From assembly GCF_014196845.1 (NCBI RefSeq), contig NZ_JACIEM010000006.1:124001-188000 (forward strand): a stretch of 64,000 bases of DNA, given 5' to 3'. How positions within the stretch are numbered: the stretch's first letter is position 1; each line of letters starts with the position of its first letter. Positions 9,676 to 18,750 of the stretch are shown one piece after another. The notes below the pieces were generated by a model that searched no databases, was not told where the DNA came from, and was given only the letters and a program-made list of their open reading frames with translations. The position numbers and the translations under genes are program-made. This DNA comes from Aurantimonas endophytica. Its GTDB lineage: Bacteria > Pseudomonadota > Alphaproteobacteria > Rhizobiales > Rhizobiaceae.

Positions 9676-10807
9676 ATGAACGCTCACGCCCATCCCGACC
9701 CCCGCCTGTTCGAGAAGCTGAACGCTCTCTCCCTGACCTCTGCCCCGTCCGGCTCCCGTCCGCGGGTGCGTCGCGGCGGATGGGCCCTTCCCGTGCTCGG
9801 CGTTCTCGCGCTCGTCGCGATGGGCGTCGCGGCCGTCCCTATCCTGTCCGGAGTCCGGTTCGACACGGTCCTCGACACATCCGACTGGAGTGCCATCGGT
9901 GCCTCGCCGTCGGATGCATCGGGCTCCTCTCGGGCAACGAGGACGGCGCTGACGGATTTCGCGGCAACTGGAACTCCCGTTCCCCCGCCGCCTCCCGCCG
10001 CGTCCGTCGTCACCGGCTCCGGCCATGTCGTCGCGCTTGCGGAGGCCAGGGTCCATCCCCGGCGCGGCGGCACGATCGCCTGGCTTGCTGCAGATGTCGG
10101 CACTGTCGTGACGGCGGGTCAGGTCCTCCTGCGGCTCGACGATCCCGAAACGAGCTTCGCGCAGCAGGCGGCTGAACTCGCACGGGACCGCGCGCGGCTC
10201 GTCCTCGCCGCCCGCCGCCTCGATCAGGACGAGGCGCAAACCGCCGCCCGGCGCTTGGCGGGGCTGGCGAGGAGCGGTGCCGTCAACGCGCAGATGGCGA
10301 TCGATGCCGACAGCGCGGCCAGGCGGGCGGCCAACCTCGTCGACCAGGGCGTGCAGGATGTGGCCGAGGCCGACCTCGCTCTCGACCGGGGGCGACAGGC
10401 CGTCTCCGAACTCACCATCACCGCCCCCATCGCAGGCATCGTGACGGCCCGGGGCGCGCGTCTCGGCGAGACCGTCCTCGCCCAGCTCGACGCACGCGGC
10501 GACGCCCCGCTCTTCACGATCACCGACCCGGACCGTCTCGGCATCGACGTCGACATCGCCGAGACCGCCATCGCCGCCATGCGGCCCGCCCTTCGCGGCG
10601 AGGCGGTGCTCGACGGCTATCCCCGACCATCCCTTCGCCGTCGAGATCGTCCGGATAGCGCCCGTCGCCTCGGCCGAGCGGGGGACCGTCACGCTGCGCC
10701 TGTCGCCTCTCGCGCCGCCGCCCGGCATCCGCCCTGCCATGGCCGTGCGGGTCCGCATCGAGACGGATGCCGCCGTCAACGCCGCCGCCACCAGCCAAGG
10801 ACACTGA
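9676..10807 (+). pseudogene. MacA/HlyD-like efflux adaptor, frameshifted near its 3' end
   Basis: Periplasmic adaptor with a membrane anchor at residues 37-58, a Pro/Ala-rich linker, lipoyl halves (VHPRRGGTIAWL and ITAPIAGIVTARG) and a short coiled coil. The frame is good to about residue 315 (GEAVLDGYP). There, four C residues at 10621-10624 shift it, and the rest reads as an Arg/His-rich run into the next gene, to a stop at 10845. Removing one C restores a typical adaptor tail (DHPFAVEIVRIAP, then RPAMAVRVRIE) that stops at 10807, four bases before the next ATG. Either the gene is broken by a one-base homopolymer insertion or this is a sequencing error. It is first in a four-gene exporter operon. 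Confidence 0.85.
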
Positions 10808-10811
10808 CAAG

Positions 10812-11528
10812 ATGGACGCCGAGAATAGCCCCTTCATCGCCCTGACGGGCGTCACCAAGAGCTTCGGCAAGGGCAAGGACAGGATCGCGATCTTCTCCGA
10901 TCTCTCGCTGACCATTCCCCGCGGCGACTTCGTTGCCATCATGGGTCCGTCAGGATCCGGAAAGTCGACGCTGCTCAACCTCCTCGCCGGTCTCGACGGC
11001 GTCGACGCCGGCCGGGTCGCGATCGACGGATGCGACATCGGCGCGATGGGCGAAGGGAACCGGGCCGGCTGGCGGACGCAGACCCTCGGCATCGTCTTCC
11101 AGTTCTACAATCTCCTTCCGATGCTGACGGCGGCCGAGAACGTCGAGCTGCCGCTCCTCCTGAAAGATCTCTCCCGCCGGGAGCGGCGCGAACGCGTCGA
11201 GACCGTTCTCGACCTCGTCGGTCTGTCCGGGCGGGCGAGGCACTATCCGCGCCAGATGTCCGGCGGACAGCAGCAACGTGTCGGCATAGCGCGTGCGATC
11301 GTCGGCGACCCCGCGCTCCTCCTCTGCGACGAGCCGACCGGCGATCTCGACCGCCGCTCCGCTGACGAGGCGCTGGAGATGCTCGGCCTTCTCAACCGTG
11401 ACCTCGGCAAGACCATCGTTATGGTGACGCACGATCCCGCCGCCGCCTCGGCCGCCCGGCGAACGCTCCATCTCGACAAGGGCGTCTTCCGGGACGCGTC
11501 CGGGATCGGGGAAGGAGCCGTGCAATGA
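10812..11528 (+). CDS. ABC transporter ATP-binding protein (MacB/LolD type)
   Basis: The 238-aa single-domain ATPase is of the family that pairs with FtsX-like permeases for lipoprotein release, peptide or macrolide export. Visible motifs are Walker [10 protein letters not shown], a Q-loop in [19 protein letters not shown], signature [15 protein letters not shown], Walker [13 protein letters not shown] and the switch His in MVTHD. The FQFYNLL and GDLDRRS stretches are diagnostic of the LolD/MacB branch. ATG 10812 starts 4 bases after the restored stop of the adaptor, and the gene's own stop overlaps the next start by 4 bases. Confidence 0.93.
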   Translation: MDAENSPFIALTGVTKSFGKGKDRIAIFSDLSLTIPRGDFVAIMGPSGSGKSTLLNLLAGLDGVDAGRVAIDGCDIGAMGEGNRAGWRTQTLGIVFQFYNLLPMLTAAENVELPLLLKDLSRRERRERVETVLDLVGLSGRARHYPRQMSGGQQQRVGIARAIVGDPALLLCDEPTGDLDRRSADEALEMLGLLNRDLGKTIVMVTHDPAAASAARRTLHLDKGVFRDASGIGEGAVQ

Positions 11529-12667
11529 GCTTCTTTCGTCTCATGCGGCTGAACGCCTGGCGCAGGCCGCTGCGTACCGTCCTGATGATGCTCTGCGTAG
11601 CCGTCGCCTTCCTCATCCACGGCCTCGGCGCGGGCTTTCTCGCGGGCTTGCAAGGGTCGGGAGGCGCGGACGAGAGCCGCCTCGTCGTCGCCAGCCGCAG
11701 CGGCCGGGCACAGCCTCTGCCGCTCAGCCATTTCGCCCGCATCGCCGCCGATCCCGACGTCGCGTCCGCCGCCTATTCCGCCCGCATCCGCGGCTTCGTC
11801 GAGACGGAGCGGAACGTCGTCGTCGCCAGCGCCGTCGATCCCGCGGCCATGGCCGCGGCGATGGGCGACGAGCTTGGGCTGACGACGGATCTCCTCGCCG
11901 CGCTGGCGGGGGCGCGCGACCGGGTGCTGGTCGGCCGGGCGCTGGCAGAGACCATGGGCTGGAGCGTCGGCCGGCGCGTCGCCCTTACGCCCTTCCAGAC
12001 GATGCGGGCGGACGGCGCGAGGACCTGGAGCTTCGAGATCGCCGGGATCTTCGACGGCGCGCGGGCCGACGTCGACACCCACTTCATGCTGGCCCGCTAC
12101 GACTATCTGAACGCCGCCAGAGCCGGGGACCGGGACACGGTCGACGGCATCGTCGTCGTGCCGCGCCCCGGCGTGTCGCCAGGCGTCCTCGCCGCCAGGA
12201 TCGACGCGATGTTCGCAAGCTCCGCGGCTCCGACGCGGACGCAGTCGGAGAAGGCGTTCCTCGAGGCACTGATCCGCCAGATCGCCGATTTCGGCCTGAT
12301 CGTGACCCTCGTCACATCGGCCGCCTTCGTCACGATCCTGATGATCGTGGTCAACACCATGGCCTTCGCGATCCGCGAGCGGACCTTCGAGATCGGCGTC
12401 CTCAAGGTGCTGGGCTTCTCGCCGCGCCGGGTCATGGCGCTGGTGCTGGGCGAGACGCTCTTCGTTTTCCTCGTCGGAGGGCTTGCGGGCCTCGGCCTCG
12501 CCAAGGCCGGCTCGCTCCTCCTCGGCGCCGAACTCGGACTCGCCCTGCCGCCGTTGGCGCTGGCGAAGGCCGTCCTCATCCTCCTCGCTCTCGGCCTCTT
12601 TGCGGGTCTCGTACCCGCGGCACAAGCCGTGCGGATTCCCATCGCCAACGCCCTGAAGTCGAGGTGA
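11525..12667 (+). CDS. FtsX-like ABC permease (first of two)
   Basis: The 380-aa inner-membrane protein has the FtsX/MacB permease layout: one N-terminal helix (about residues 18-38), a large periplasmic MacB-core-like domain (about 40-250), then three C-terminal helices (about 260-375). The cytoplasmic loop [20 protein letters not shown] is the coupling segment typical of FtsX permeases and contacts the ATPase. The ATGA overlap with the ATPase gene shows tight coupling. It probably forms a heterodimer with the permease encoded next. Confidence 0.9.
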   Translation: MSFFRLMRLNAWRRPLRTVLMMLCVAVAFLIHGLGAGFLAGLQGSGGADESRLVVASRSGRAQPLPLSHFARIAADPDVASAAYSARIRGFVETERNVVVASAVDPAAMAAAMGDELGLTTDLLAALAGARDRVLVGRALAETMGWSVGRRVALTPFQTMRADGARTWSFEIAGIFDGARADVDTHFMLARYDYLNAARAGDRDTVDGIVVVPRPGVSPGVLAARIDAMFASSAAPTRTQSEKAFLEALIRQIADFGLIVTLVTSAAFVTILMIVVNTMAFAIRERTFEIGVLKVLGFSPRRVMALVLGETLFVFLVGGLAGLGLAKAGSLLLGAELGLALPPLALAKAVLILLALGLFAGLVPAAQAVRIPIANALKSR

Positions 12668-12671
12668 TCCC

Positions 12672-13871
12672 GTGTCCACCATTCCACGCCAAATGCTCGT
12701 CCTCACTCGAGCCTCGCTCGCCAGCCTGCCGCGCCGGACCGCGATCTCGCTCTCCATGGTCCTCTCGGTCGCCCTCGTCGTCGCCGTGCTGATCGGCTTT
12801 CTGTCCATGGCGGACGGGCTTCGCCAGACGCTCGGCGCCGGCGGGTCGCCCGATGTCGCCATCATCCTCGGCGGCGGCGGCACCCAGGAGGTCGGCTCCA
12901 GCATCCCCCCGGAAGCCGCCCGCAGCATCCAGGCGGCCGGCACGTCCGGCGGCATCGCGAGCGACCCGGCCGGACGCCTCCTTCTCTCGCGCGAGATCGT
13001 CGTTCCGGTGGAGGCGACGGGCGCGGACGGCACGCCGCGGATGATCGCGCTCCGGGGCATGGAGGCGGCAGGCCCGGCCCTGCGCTCGAGCACGTCGATG
13101 AGTGACGGCCGATCCTTTGCGCCGGGGTCGCGTGACATCGTGGTCGGCGTCCGCCTCGCCCGCGATCTCGGCGGCCTCGCGCCGGGGCAGCAGATCCGCC
13201 TCGGCCCGGTCGAATGGACCGTCGCGGGCATCCTCTCGGCCGACGGGGGCATCGCGGAGTCCGAGATCTGGGCCGACCTCGACGTTGTCCGCTCGTCCTT
13301 CGACCGCCTGGGCGAGATCCAGACGCTGCGCGTCCGGCTTGCCGGGCCGGTCGGGCTTGCAGCGCTTCAGGCCGCGTTGCAGTCGACATCGACGACACCG
13401 CTGATCGCCGTTTCCGAGGCCGAATTCCTGGCGGGGCAGTCCGCGCGGACGGAGCGTCTCGTCACCCTCTTCGGCTGGCCGATCGCCCTCCTGATGGCGG
13501 TCGGCGCGACGGCCGGCGCGCTCAACACGATGATGAGCTCGGTCTCGGACCGTTCGGTCGAGATCGCAACGCTTCGCGTCCTCGGCTTCAGCCGCCTGGC
13601 GGCCTTCACCGCGACCTTCACTGAAGCGGCGCTGCTCTCGCTTGCCGGAGGCGTGCTCGGCGCCTTCGCATCCTGGGCGATCCTCGACGGCTGGCAGGCC
13701 TCGACGCTTGGGGCCAACGACACGCAACTCGCCTTCCAGCTCAGCGTCACGCCCCTCGCCATGCTCCAGGCCGGGGCCCTCGCCATCCTCATAGGATGCG
13801 TAGGCGGTGCACTGCCCGCCTTCGCCGCGACACGGTTGCCGCTCGTCTCGGCGCTACGGGGCAATGGCTGA
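12672..13871 (+). CDS. FtsX-like ABC permease (second of two)
   Basis: The 399-aa paralogue of the preceding permease has an N-terminal helix (about residues 20-42), a periplasmic domain and three C-terminal helices. The coupling segment [18 protein letters not shown] corresponds to the one in the first permease. The start is taken as GTG 12672, with GAGGTGA 7-13 bases upstream; ATG 12693 is the alternative and would remove seven residues. The two permeases, one ATPase and a periplasmic adaptor make a complete MacAB-like exporter of unknown substrate. In 13872-14094 I see nothing but a short perfect palindrome (CGTGTCC, A, GGACACG) at 13873-13887. Confidence 0.9.
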   Translation: MSTIPRQMLVLTRASLASLPRRTAISLSMVLSVALVVAVLIGFLSMADGLRQTLGAGGSPDVAIILGGGGTQEVGSSIPPEAARSIQAAGTSGGIASDPAGRLLLSREIVVPVEATGADGTPRMIALRGMEAAGPALRSSTSMSDGRSFAPGSRDIVVGVRLARDLGGLAPGQQIRLGPVEWTVAGILSADGGIAESEIWADLDVVRSSFDRLGEIQTLRVRLAGPVGLAALQAALQSTSTTPLIAVSEAEFLAGQSARTERLVTLFGWPIALLMAVGATAGALNTMMSSVSDRSVEIATLRVLGFSRLAAFTATFTEAALLSLAGGVLGAFASWAILDGWQASTLGANDTQLAFQLSVTPLAMLQAGALAILIGCVGGALPAFAATRLPLVSALRGNG

Positions 13872-14094
13872 CGTGTCCAGGACACGGTTACGCTGCGCGC
13901 ATCCTGTGGCGGGGTGCCGACCGGCCGGCGCCCCGGCGCGTGCGCGATACGGTGGCCGCCGCCCGTCGTTCTGCCTGGCTCGGATCAGATCTGACACTCC
14001 GGCGCTCCCGCCTTCGGCCAGAGACCCTGGCAGGCCCCGTGAAACCATGAACGGATCGGCATCGCCAGGGGCGTCGCGGGGGATCGCCTCACGC

Positions 14095-14577
14095 TCATGG
14101 GCCTCTCGCCGCCGCCTCGAGCGTGGCGATGTCGATCTTCCCCATCGTCAGCATCGCATCGAAGACACGTTTCGCCTTGCCTCGGTCGGAACCCGTCGTT
14201 AGGTCGAGCAGCAGCCTCGGCGTGATCTGCCACGAATGGCCCCAGCGGTCCTTGCACCAGCCGCAGGCGCTTTCCTTGCCGCCATTGCCGACGATCGCAT
14301 TCCAGTATCGGTCGGTTTCTTCCTGGTCCTCGGGGATGACCATGAAGGAAACGGACTCGTTCGGCGTGAAGTTCGGGCCGCCGTTGAGGCCGACGAACTT
14401 GCGGCCGAGCACGGTGAACTCCACGGTCAGCTCGCTGCCCTCCCTGCCGCCGGGATAGTCAGCCGCGGCCGCATTCACCCGCCCGACCCGGCTGTCGGGA
14501 AAGACCGTGGCGTAGAATTCCGCTGCCTTCTTCGCTTCGCCGTGGTCGAACCACAGGCAGGTGACGAGTTCGGTCAT
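14095..14577 (-). CDS. VOC-family (PhnB-like) protein
   Basis: The 160-aa protein is of the vicinal-oxygen-chelate fold, in the PhnB/3-demethylubiquinone-methyltransferase-like group. It starts [23 protein letters not shown], has the GLNGGPNF strand, and then [20 protein letters not shown] and a [12 protein letters not shown] segment. Members are often annotated as glyoxalase/bleomycin-resistance-like, but catalytic activity is usually undemonstrated. The start at 14577 has AGGAGAA 6 bases upstream and is preferred to an in-frame ATG at 14592. The C-terminal [20 protein letters not shown] helix is typical. It is monocistronic. Confidence 0.88.
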   Translation of the reverse strand: MTELVTCLWFDHGEAKKAAEFYATVFPDSRVGRVNAAAADYPGGREGSELTVEFTVLGRKFVGLNGGPNFTPNESVSFMVIPEDQEETDRYWNAIVGNGGKESACGWCKDRWGHSWQITPRLLLDLTTGSDRGKAKRVFDAMLTMGKIDIATLEAAARGP

Positions 14578-15019
14578 GTCCGTTCTCCTCATTTCGAACG
14601 GGGTGCGCTACCCGCGGTCGATCTTACAGGCACCTCGTCACCTGTCCGCCCGCAGGCTCGGGTACGGAACTGGGAGTGAGCAGGCAGCCGCCGAACTGGT
14701 CGGCTGTATCGAGGCTCGGGCCCGCCCCCGACTCGCAGAACCCTGAATGAAATGTAGAGTTCCGCTCGGCGCGATGGGGAGAAAGAGGGCTTGTACGGCT
14801 CTCTTTCCAGATCAGCTCAGGGTCCGCCTTACGGCGTTGTTGCCCTGACCCCGCCATCCGGCACTTGTCGCGGGCCAGACGCCACGCCTTCTCCGGCCCG
14901 TGGAGATAATTTATCACTATCGGGGGGATTGAGGTCCGGATGCCTGCGAACGGAGCGGACGCGTCGGCGTTGCAACGGCCGCCGCCGGACGACGTGCTGC
15001 GGGCCGTGGCGCGTGGGAC
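14578..15019. other. intergenic stretch, no gene seen
   Basis: About 440 bases lie between the divergent VOC gene and the AraC regulator. Frames that cross it on either strand encode low-complexity Arg/Ser/Pro-rich products with no recognisable domain. The stretch around 14905-14935 (TAATTTATCACTATC) is noticeably AT-rich and could hold a promoter for the AraC gene, but no clear -35/-10 pair stands out. Confidence 0.4.
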
Positions 15020-16051
15020 ATGCCGGCTGACCTGAGACACGCGGTATTTGTCATGAAGACAGTAGATTCTGACGAGCCGGGAGCACACCTTTCCGGAGCC
15101 AACCGGGCCGGAGACAGGCTCCCCGTTGCGTCACCCGTGTCTCTCCCAGACGAAGCGCCACCGGATCGGACTTCCCCCCGTGCTCTCGGGGAATATGTCG
15201 CTGGCCGCACTCTGGTGAGCGGCGACGGTCCGGCATGGGCCGACCTGTTCGTGCAGGTCTACTCCCGGAACGACAATCAGGAACCGTTTCTCGTACCGGC
15301 TGTCGCGGAACCACTGATCGTCTGGATCATGTCCGGGCAAGCCATCGTCGAAGAACGAGACTTGCAGGGAGAATGGCTCGCCAGTCACGTCGGAGTCGAC
15401 GACTTCTTCCTGACCCGTTCCCCGACACCCTATGAGATGCGGTGGCGATCGACAGGCGCCGACCCTTTCCAGGTCATGCACCTTTATCTGTCTGTCCCGC
15501 TGTTCGAGCGTGTCGCCTGCGAGGTGCTCGGCCGCGTCGCTCCTCCGGTACTGCGCGACATATCCGGCGGCAAGGACGAGCAGCTGTCACACCTTCTGGC
15601 CCTGATCCGTCAGGAGCTTACTGCCGGAGGCAAGGGAAGCCACCTGTTCATCCAAGGCCTTGCCCAGAGCCTTGCGGTCCACCTGATCCGGACCTACGCC
15701 TCGGGCGAGACAAGCGACGACAGGCATAACGCGCTGCCCGGCTTCAAGCTTCGGCGGGCGGTTGCGCATCTCGAAGAACATCTGGCGGAGCCGTTCAGTC
15801 TCGCGCATCTGGCGGAAGCAGTCGGCATGAGCGCGTTCCACTTCAGCCGTCTGTTCAAGAAGGCGACAGGGCTTTCGCCGTCCCGCCATCTCATCCGCCA
15901 GCGCATTGCGAAGGCGCAGCAGCTTCTGCAGGAGACGGATTTGAGCATTATCGAGATCGGCACGTCCGTGGGCTATTCGAGCCCGAGCCACTTCGCCCAG
16001 GTCTTCCGGCGCGAGACCGGTCTGCCGCCAAGCCACTATCGCCGTGGCTAA
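15020..16051 (+). CDS. AraC-family transcriptional regulator with cupin-like N-terminal domain
   Basis: A regulator of up to 343 aa. The N-terminal half (about residues 55-215) resembles an AraC-type ligand-binding cupin. The C-terminal double helix-turn-helix (about 245-343) includes FSLAHLAEAVGMSAFHFSRL and ends SSPSHFAQVFRRETGLPPSHY. The first 45 residues look unstructured and poorly conserved. ATG 15020 and ATG 15053 are both possible and neither has a strong ribosome site. The gene lies 142 bases upstream of a short-chain dehydrogenase on the same strand, an arrangement in which the AraC protein often controls the adjacent oxidoreductase. Confidence 0.88.
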   Translation: MPADLRHAVFVMKTVDSDEPGAHLSGANRAGDRLPVASPVSLPDEAPPDRTSPRALGEYVAGRTLVSGDGPAWADLFVQVYSRNDNQEPFLVPAVAEPLIVWIMSGQAIVEERDLQGEWLASHVGVDDFFLTRSPTPYEMRWRSTGADPFQVMHLYLSVPLFERVACEVLGRVAPPVLRDISGGKDEQLSHLLALIRQELTAGGKGSHLFIQGLAQSLAVHLIRTYASGETSDDRHNALPGFKLRRAVAHLEEHLAEPFSLAHLAEAVGMSAFHFSRLFKKATGLSPSRHLIRQRIAKAQQLLQETDLSIIEIGTSVGYSSPSHFAQVFRRETGLPPSHYRRG

Positions 16052-16193
16052 GGTTTCGGCTGATGCAATTCGAGCAAGATCGCGACAGGTCGAGCAAGGG
16101 TCCGTGAGAAGGCCGGGAAAGAAAGGCTTAGTTCCCTCCCTGTGAGACTAAGCGTCGACAGCGGCGCTGATCTCAAGACAAGGAGTGAAGACA

Positions 16194-16943
16194 ATGACCA
16201 ACCTTAACGGAAAGATCGCCCTGGTGACCGGCGCATCGAGCGGCATCGGCGCTGCGACCGCTGCAAGACTCGCCGAAGCAGGTGCCAAAGTCGGTATCGC
16301 TGCTCGCCGCATCGAGAAGCTCGAGGGTCTCAAGAGGCAGATCGAAGCCAAGGGCGGTGAAGCTCAGGTCATCGAGATGGATGTCGTCGACCCGGCCTCG
16401 ATCGAAGCGGGCGTCAAGAAGCTCGTCGATGCCTATGGCGCGATCGACATCCTCGTCAACAATGCCGGCCTTATGCCGCTCTCCGATATCGACCAGTTCA
16501 AGGTCGACGAATGGCACCGGATGGTGGACGTGAACGTGAAGGGCCTGCTCAACACCACGGCCGCCGTTCTTCCCGAGATGATCAAGCAGCGTTCTGGCCA
16601 TATCTTCAATATGTCCTCGATCGCAGGCCGCAAGGTTTTCAAGGGTCTCGCGGTCTACTGCGCCACCAAGCATGCTGTCGCGGCCTTCTCCGACGGCCTG
16701 CGGATGGAGGTCGGCCAGAAGCACAATATCCGCGTGACCTGCATTCAGCCCGGCGCGGTCGCCACCGAACTCTACGACCACATCACGGATCCCGGCTATC
16801 GCCAGCAGATGGACGAGCTGTCGGGCCAGATGACCTTCCTTCAAGGAGAGGATATCGGCGACACGATCGTCTTCGCGGCCGAGGCCCCGGCTCATGTCGA
16901 TGTCGCCGAGCTGTTCGTCATGCCTGTCGAACAAGGTTGGTGA
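16194..16943 (+). CDS. SDR-family NAD(P)-dependent oxidoreductase
   Basis: The 249-aa classical short-chain dehydrogenase has the cofactor motif TGASSGIG (residues 12-19), a basic AARR after the second strand (suggesting NADP preference), NNAG near 89-92, the catalytic Ser in MSSIAG near 140 and YCATK near 154-158. ATG 16194 is used because AAGGAG lies 8 bases upstream; an in-frame GTG at 16185 overlaps that site. The substrate is unknown. The adjacent AraC regulator and a decayed flavin-reductase fragment suggest a small redox-responsive cluster. Confidence 0.93.
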   Translation: MTNLNGKIALVTGASSGIGAATAARLAEAGAKVGIAARRIEKLEGLKRQIEAKGGEAQVIEMDVVDPASIEAGVKKLVDAYGAIDILVNNAGLMPLSDIDQFKVDEWHRMVDVNVKGLLNTTAAVLPEMIKQRSGHIFNMSSIAGRKVFKGLAVYCATKHAVAAFSDGLRMEVGQKHNIRVTCIQPGAVATELYDHITDPGYRQQMDELSGQMTFLQGEDIGDTIVFAAEAPAHVDVAELFVMPVEQGW

Positions 16944-16953
16944 CGAGCCGGCT

Positions 16954-16991
16954 CCCGACAGGTCCCCGCCTCGGTGCGGGGACCTGTCGGG
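16954..16991 (+). terminator. perfect 16-bp hairpin after the SDR gene
   Basis: Arms CCCGACAGGTCCCCGC (16954-16969) and GCGGGGACCTGTCGGG (16976-16991) pair perfectly around a 6-base loop, 10 bases after the SDR stop. There is no U-tract, so it is not a textbook intrinsic terminator. The 3' arm runs into GGGGAGG just before the ATG at 16996, so it could also have masked the ribosome site of the following gene, now a remnant. Confidence 0.7.
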
Positions 16992-16995
16992 GAGG

Positions 16996-17156
16996 ATGAA
17001 GGCGATCCCCGCATCTCAGAACGATCGCCGGAGCCGCGCCCGATCGTGATGGTCTCCACCCGCGATGACGGAAAGCCCAATGGGATGACGATGAGCTTCC
17101 ATAGGGTGATCATGTCGCCGTCGGAGGCCGAGGCCGTTTTTGCGGCAGAATGGTGA
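16996..17156 (+). pseudogene. flavin reductase family remnant (frameshifted, truncated)
   Basis: From ATG 16996 one frame gives MKAIP, the usual N-terminus of NtaB/DIM6-type flavin reductases, but it stops at about 17050. The next frame supplies PRPIVMVSTRDDGKPNGMTMSF (about 17030-17100), which matches the family's first conserved block, and ends at 17156 without any further family sequence. This looks like a gene that has lost frame near 17027-17035 and most of its length. Intact members run about 170-200 aa and reduce FMN or FAD. The identification rests on two short blocks only. Confidence 0.5.
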
Positions 17157-17425
17157 GAGCTTGCTGCAGCCAACCAAGGAAAGCATCCGCTCCCACTCCT
17201 CGGCGCTGCCTTCAACAGCGCTATGTGGGGCGCGACGGCGGCCTCGAGGAAAGCGAACTACCCTCGTTGCTCGATCGCTAACGCTCCGTTGGGATATGAC
17301 CAATGGCGTCGCCGCCAAGGGAAGCCGTGGAAAAGGCCAGCCCGGATCGACAAGCAATGCGCGCTAGCCGGTGCTACCCGAACATTTCAGGGGCTGGAGA
17401 CCAATAGCCAACCCATTGGAAATAA
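17157..17425. other. non-coding stretch after the flavin-reductase remnant
   Basis: I see no convincing gene here on either strand. Short frames present are compositionally unlike the neighbouring genes. The stretch probably contains decayed DNA, because it joins a truncated gene on its left and a degenerate tRNA end-like sequence on its right. Confidence 0.4.
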
Positions 17426-17451
17426 TTGGTGCGCCGGGCAGGATGAAACCA
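17426..17451 (-). repeat. degenerate copy of a tRNA 3' end (att-like remnant)
   Basis: Plus-strand TTGGTGCGCCGGGCAGGAT (17426-17444) matches the complement of the 3' end of the tRNA-Arg at 18503 (TTGGTGCACCCGACAGGAT) at 16 of 19 positions. It is followed by GAAACC in place of TCGAACC. It includes the CCA complement and acceptor/T-arm strand but no anticodon arm, and the T-loop is damaged, so it is not a functional tRNA. Copies of a tRNA 3' end close to the tRNA are what integrases leave behind. No integrase gene is seen. Beyond it, 17452-17587 is AT-richer and apparently empty. Confidence 0.45.
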
Positions 17452-17587
17452 GGTACCAGTACATCATTGTACGTACTTTATAATTTCTGGGCGACGATCC
17501 GGTCGTTGCCAGCCCTAGTGGGGCGATAATCCAGACTGGTCGGCATTCGGGCGGTAAAAAAGGATGGTCAGGCTCGGGCGATGGGTA

Positions 17588-18250
17588 TCACGCGTCTGGG
17601 GACGGAACTCCAGGCTTCGTGGTGTGCGGAAAATCGCCAGTAGCGATGTAGTCCAATTCCTCTGGCGTGCTGTCGCGCCCGAGAACCGCATTGCGGTGGG
17701 GGTGGCGACCGAAGCGGGCGATCACCGCGCGATGCTTGCGTGGTTGGCCCGCGCCCATCACGCTGACCTGCCGCAGGTGCGGCGGCGCCTCGTCGATGAG
17801 GCGGTCCGCGATGGCGATGGCGATATCGAGGTTCGCGAGGTGGTCGGCCGGATCGGCGCATTCGCAGTGTTCCAGCGGGATCTTGAAGGCGGTCTTCTGC
17901 CAGACGTTCTCCAGCGCGTCGAAATGGCCGTTCCTCAGCCCTTCCAGGCAAAGGTCTCGAGCCTTCTCGTCGTAGGCATAAGCGCGCGGCGTGCCCGCCC
18001 AGACCGACCGGGTAAACTGATCGAAGATCAGAATCAGAGCCAGTCGCCCCATGGGCGTATCTGCCCAATGGTCCAGTTCGCCCGCAGCGGCGCCTGTCGT
18101 GAGGTCGGAGAATCGCCTGATCACCTCATCATTGGCGCCACCTCGCATACGCCAGCTCCACAGACGCATGTGCTCGTCTGCTGTCGGCGCATCGCCATCG
18201 GGGAACCAAAAGGCGACGATGTCTTCGGGGATATGGTCCTGGGTGTGCAT
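17588..18250 (-). CDS. DUF924 family protein
   Basis: The 220-aa protein carries the DUF924 hallmarks: FWFPDG near the start, LILIFDQFTRSVWAGTPRAYAYD in the middle, and ARFGRHPHRNAVLGR with STPEE near the end. The family is all-helical and TPR-like with no established biochemical role. ATG 18250 has AGGAA about 10 bases upstream and gives the usual short lead-in before FWF. A GTG at 18289 with a good GAGGGG site would add 13 residues and cannot be excluded. The gene lies between tRNA-Arg and the degenerate tRNA end. The 18290-18502 gap shows nothing. Confidence 0.9.
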   Translation of the reverse strand: MHTQDHIPEDIVAFWFPDGDAPTADEHMRLWSWRMRGGANDEVIRRFSDLTTGAAAGELDHWADTPMGRLALILIFDQFTRSVWAGTPRAYAYDEKARDLCLEGLRNGHFDALENVWQKTAFKIPLEHCECADPADHLANLDIAIAIADRLIDEAPPHLRQVSVMGAGQPRKHRAVIARFGRHPHRNAVLGRDSTPEELDYIATGDFPHTTKPGVPSPDA

Positions 18251-18502
18251 TGGCGTCCGGTTCCTGTCTTCCGGGGCAATGAAAGACACGTTGAACCCCT
18301 CAACGGATTATTGTCGGGTGCTCAATGCGCGAGTATTGCGGATGCGCACAGGAATTACCATCGTCGCTACGCCCGCCGAACCGCTCCCCGGATCTGGCTC
18401 TGGTATGGCGATGAAGGATCATCCCCGGCAGCATTGGCTCAGTGTCCGCTTCGGGCCGATGGCGAGCGATGGTGCCCAGCTTTATTCTGGATTGGTGGAT
18501 TT

Positions 18503-18579
<77 letters not shown>

Positions 18580-18750
18580 GAGGGCCGCCGCGAGGGCGGG
18601 CCGGATATCGTCACTCGATAACCGATCCGGCCGGCGCCCGCAAGGAAGCTTCGCGCGTCGCGAGACGCGAGCCTCAGCCAAGCCGGGGCTCGCCTCCGGC
18701 AGCCCTCGCTGCGGACAGGAGAAGTCCGATACCGGAATGTCCTCGTACGA

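Noticed and set aside
14624-15088. Minus-strand frame in the gap before the AraC regulator
   Set aside because: The product is Ser/Arg/Pro-rich, has no motif and overlaps the AraC start.
17426-17460. Second tRNA gene
   Set aside because: Only the 3' end resembles a tRNA. There is no anticodon or D arm, and the T-loop is damaged.
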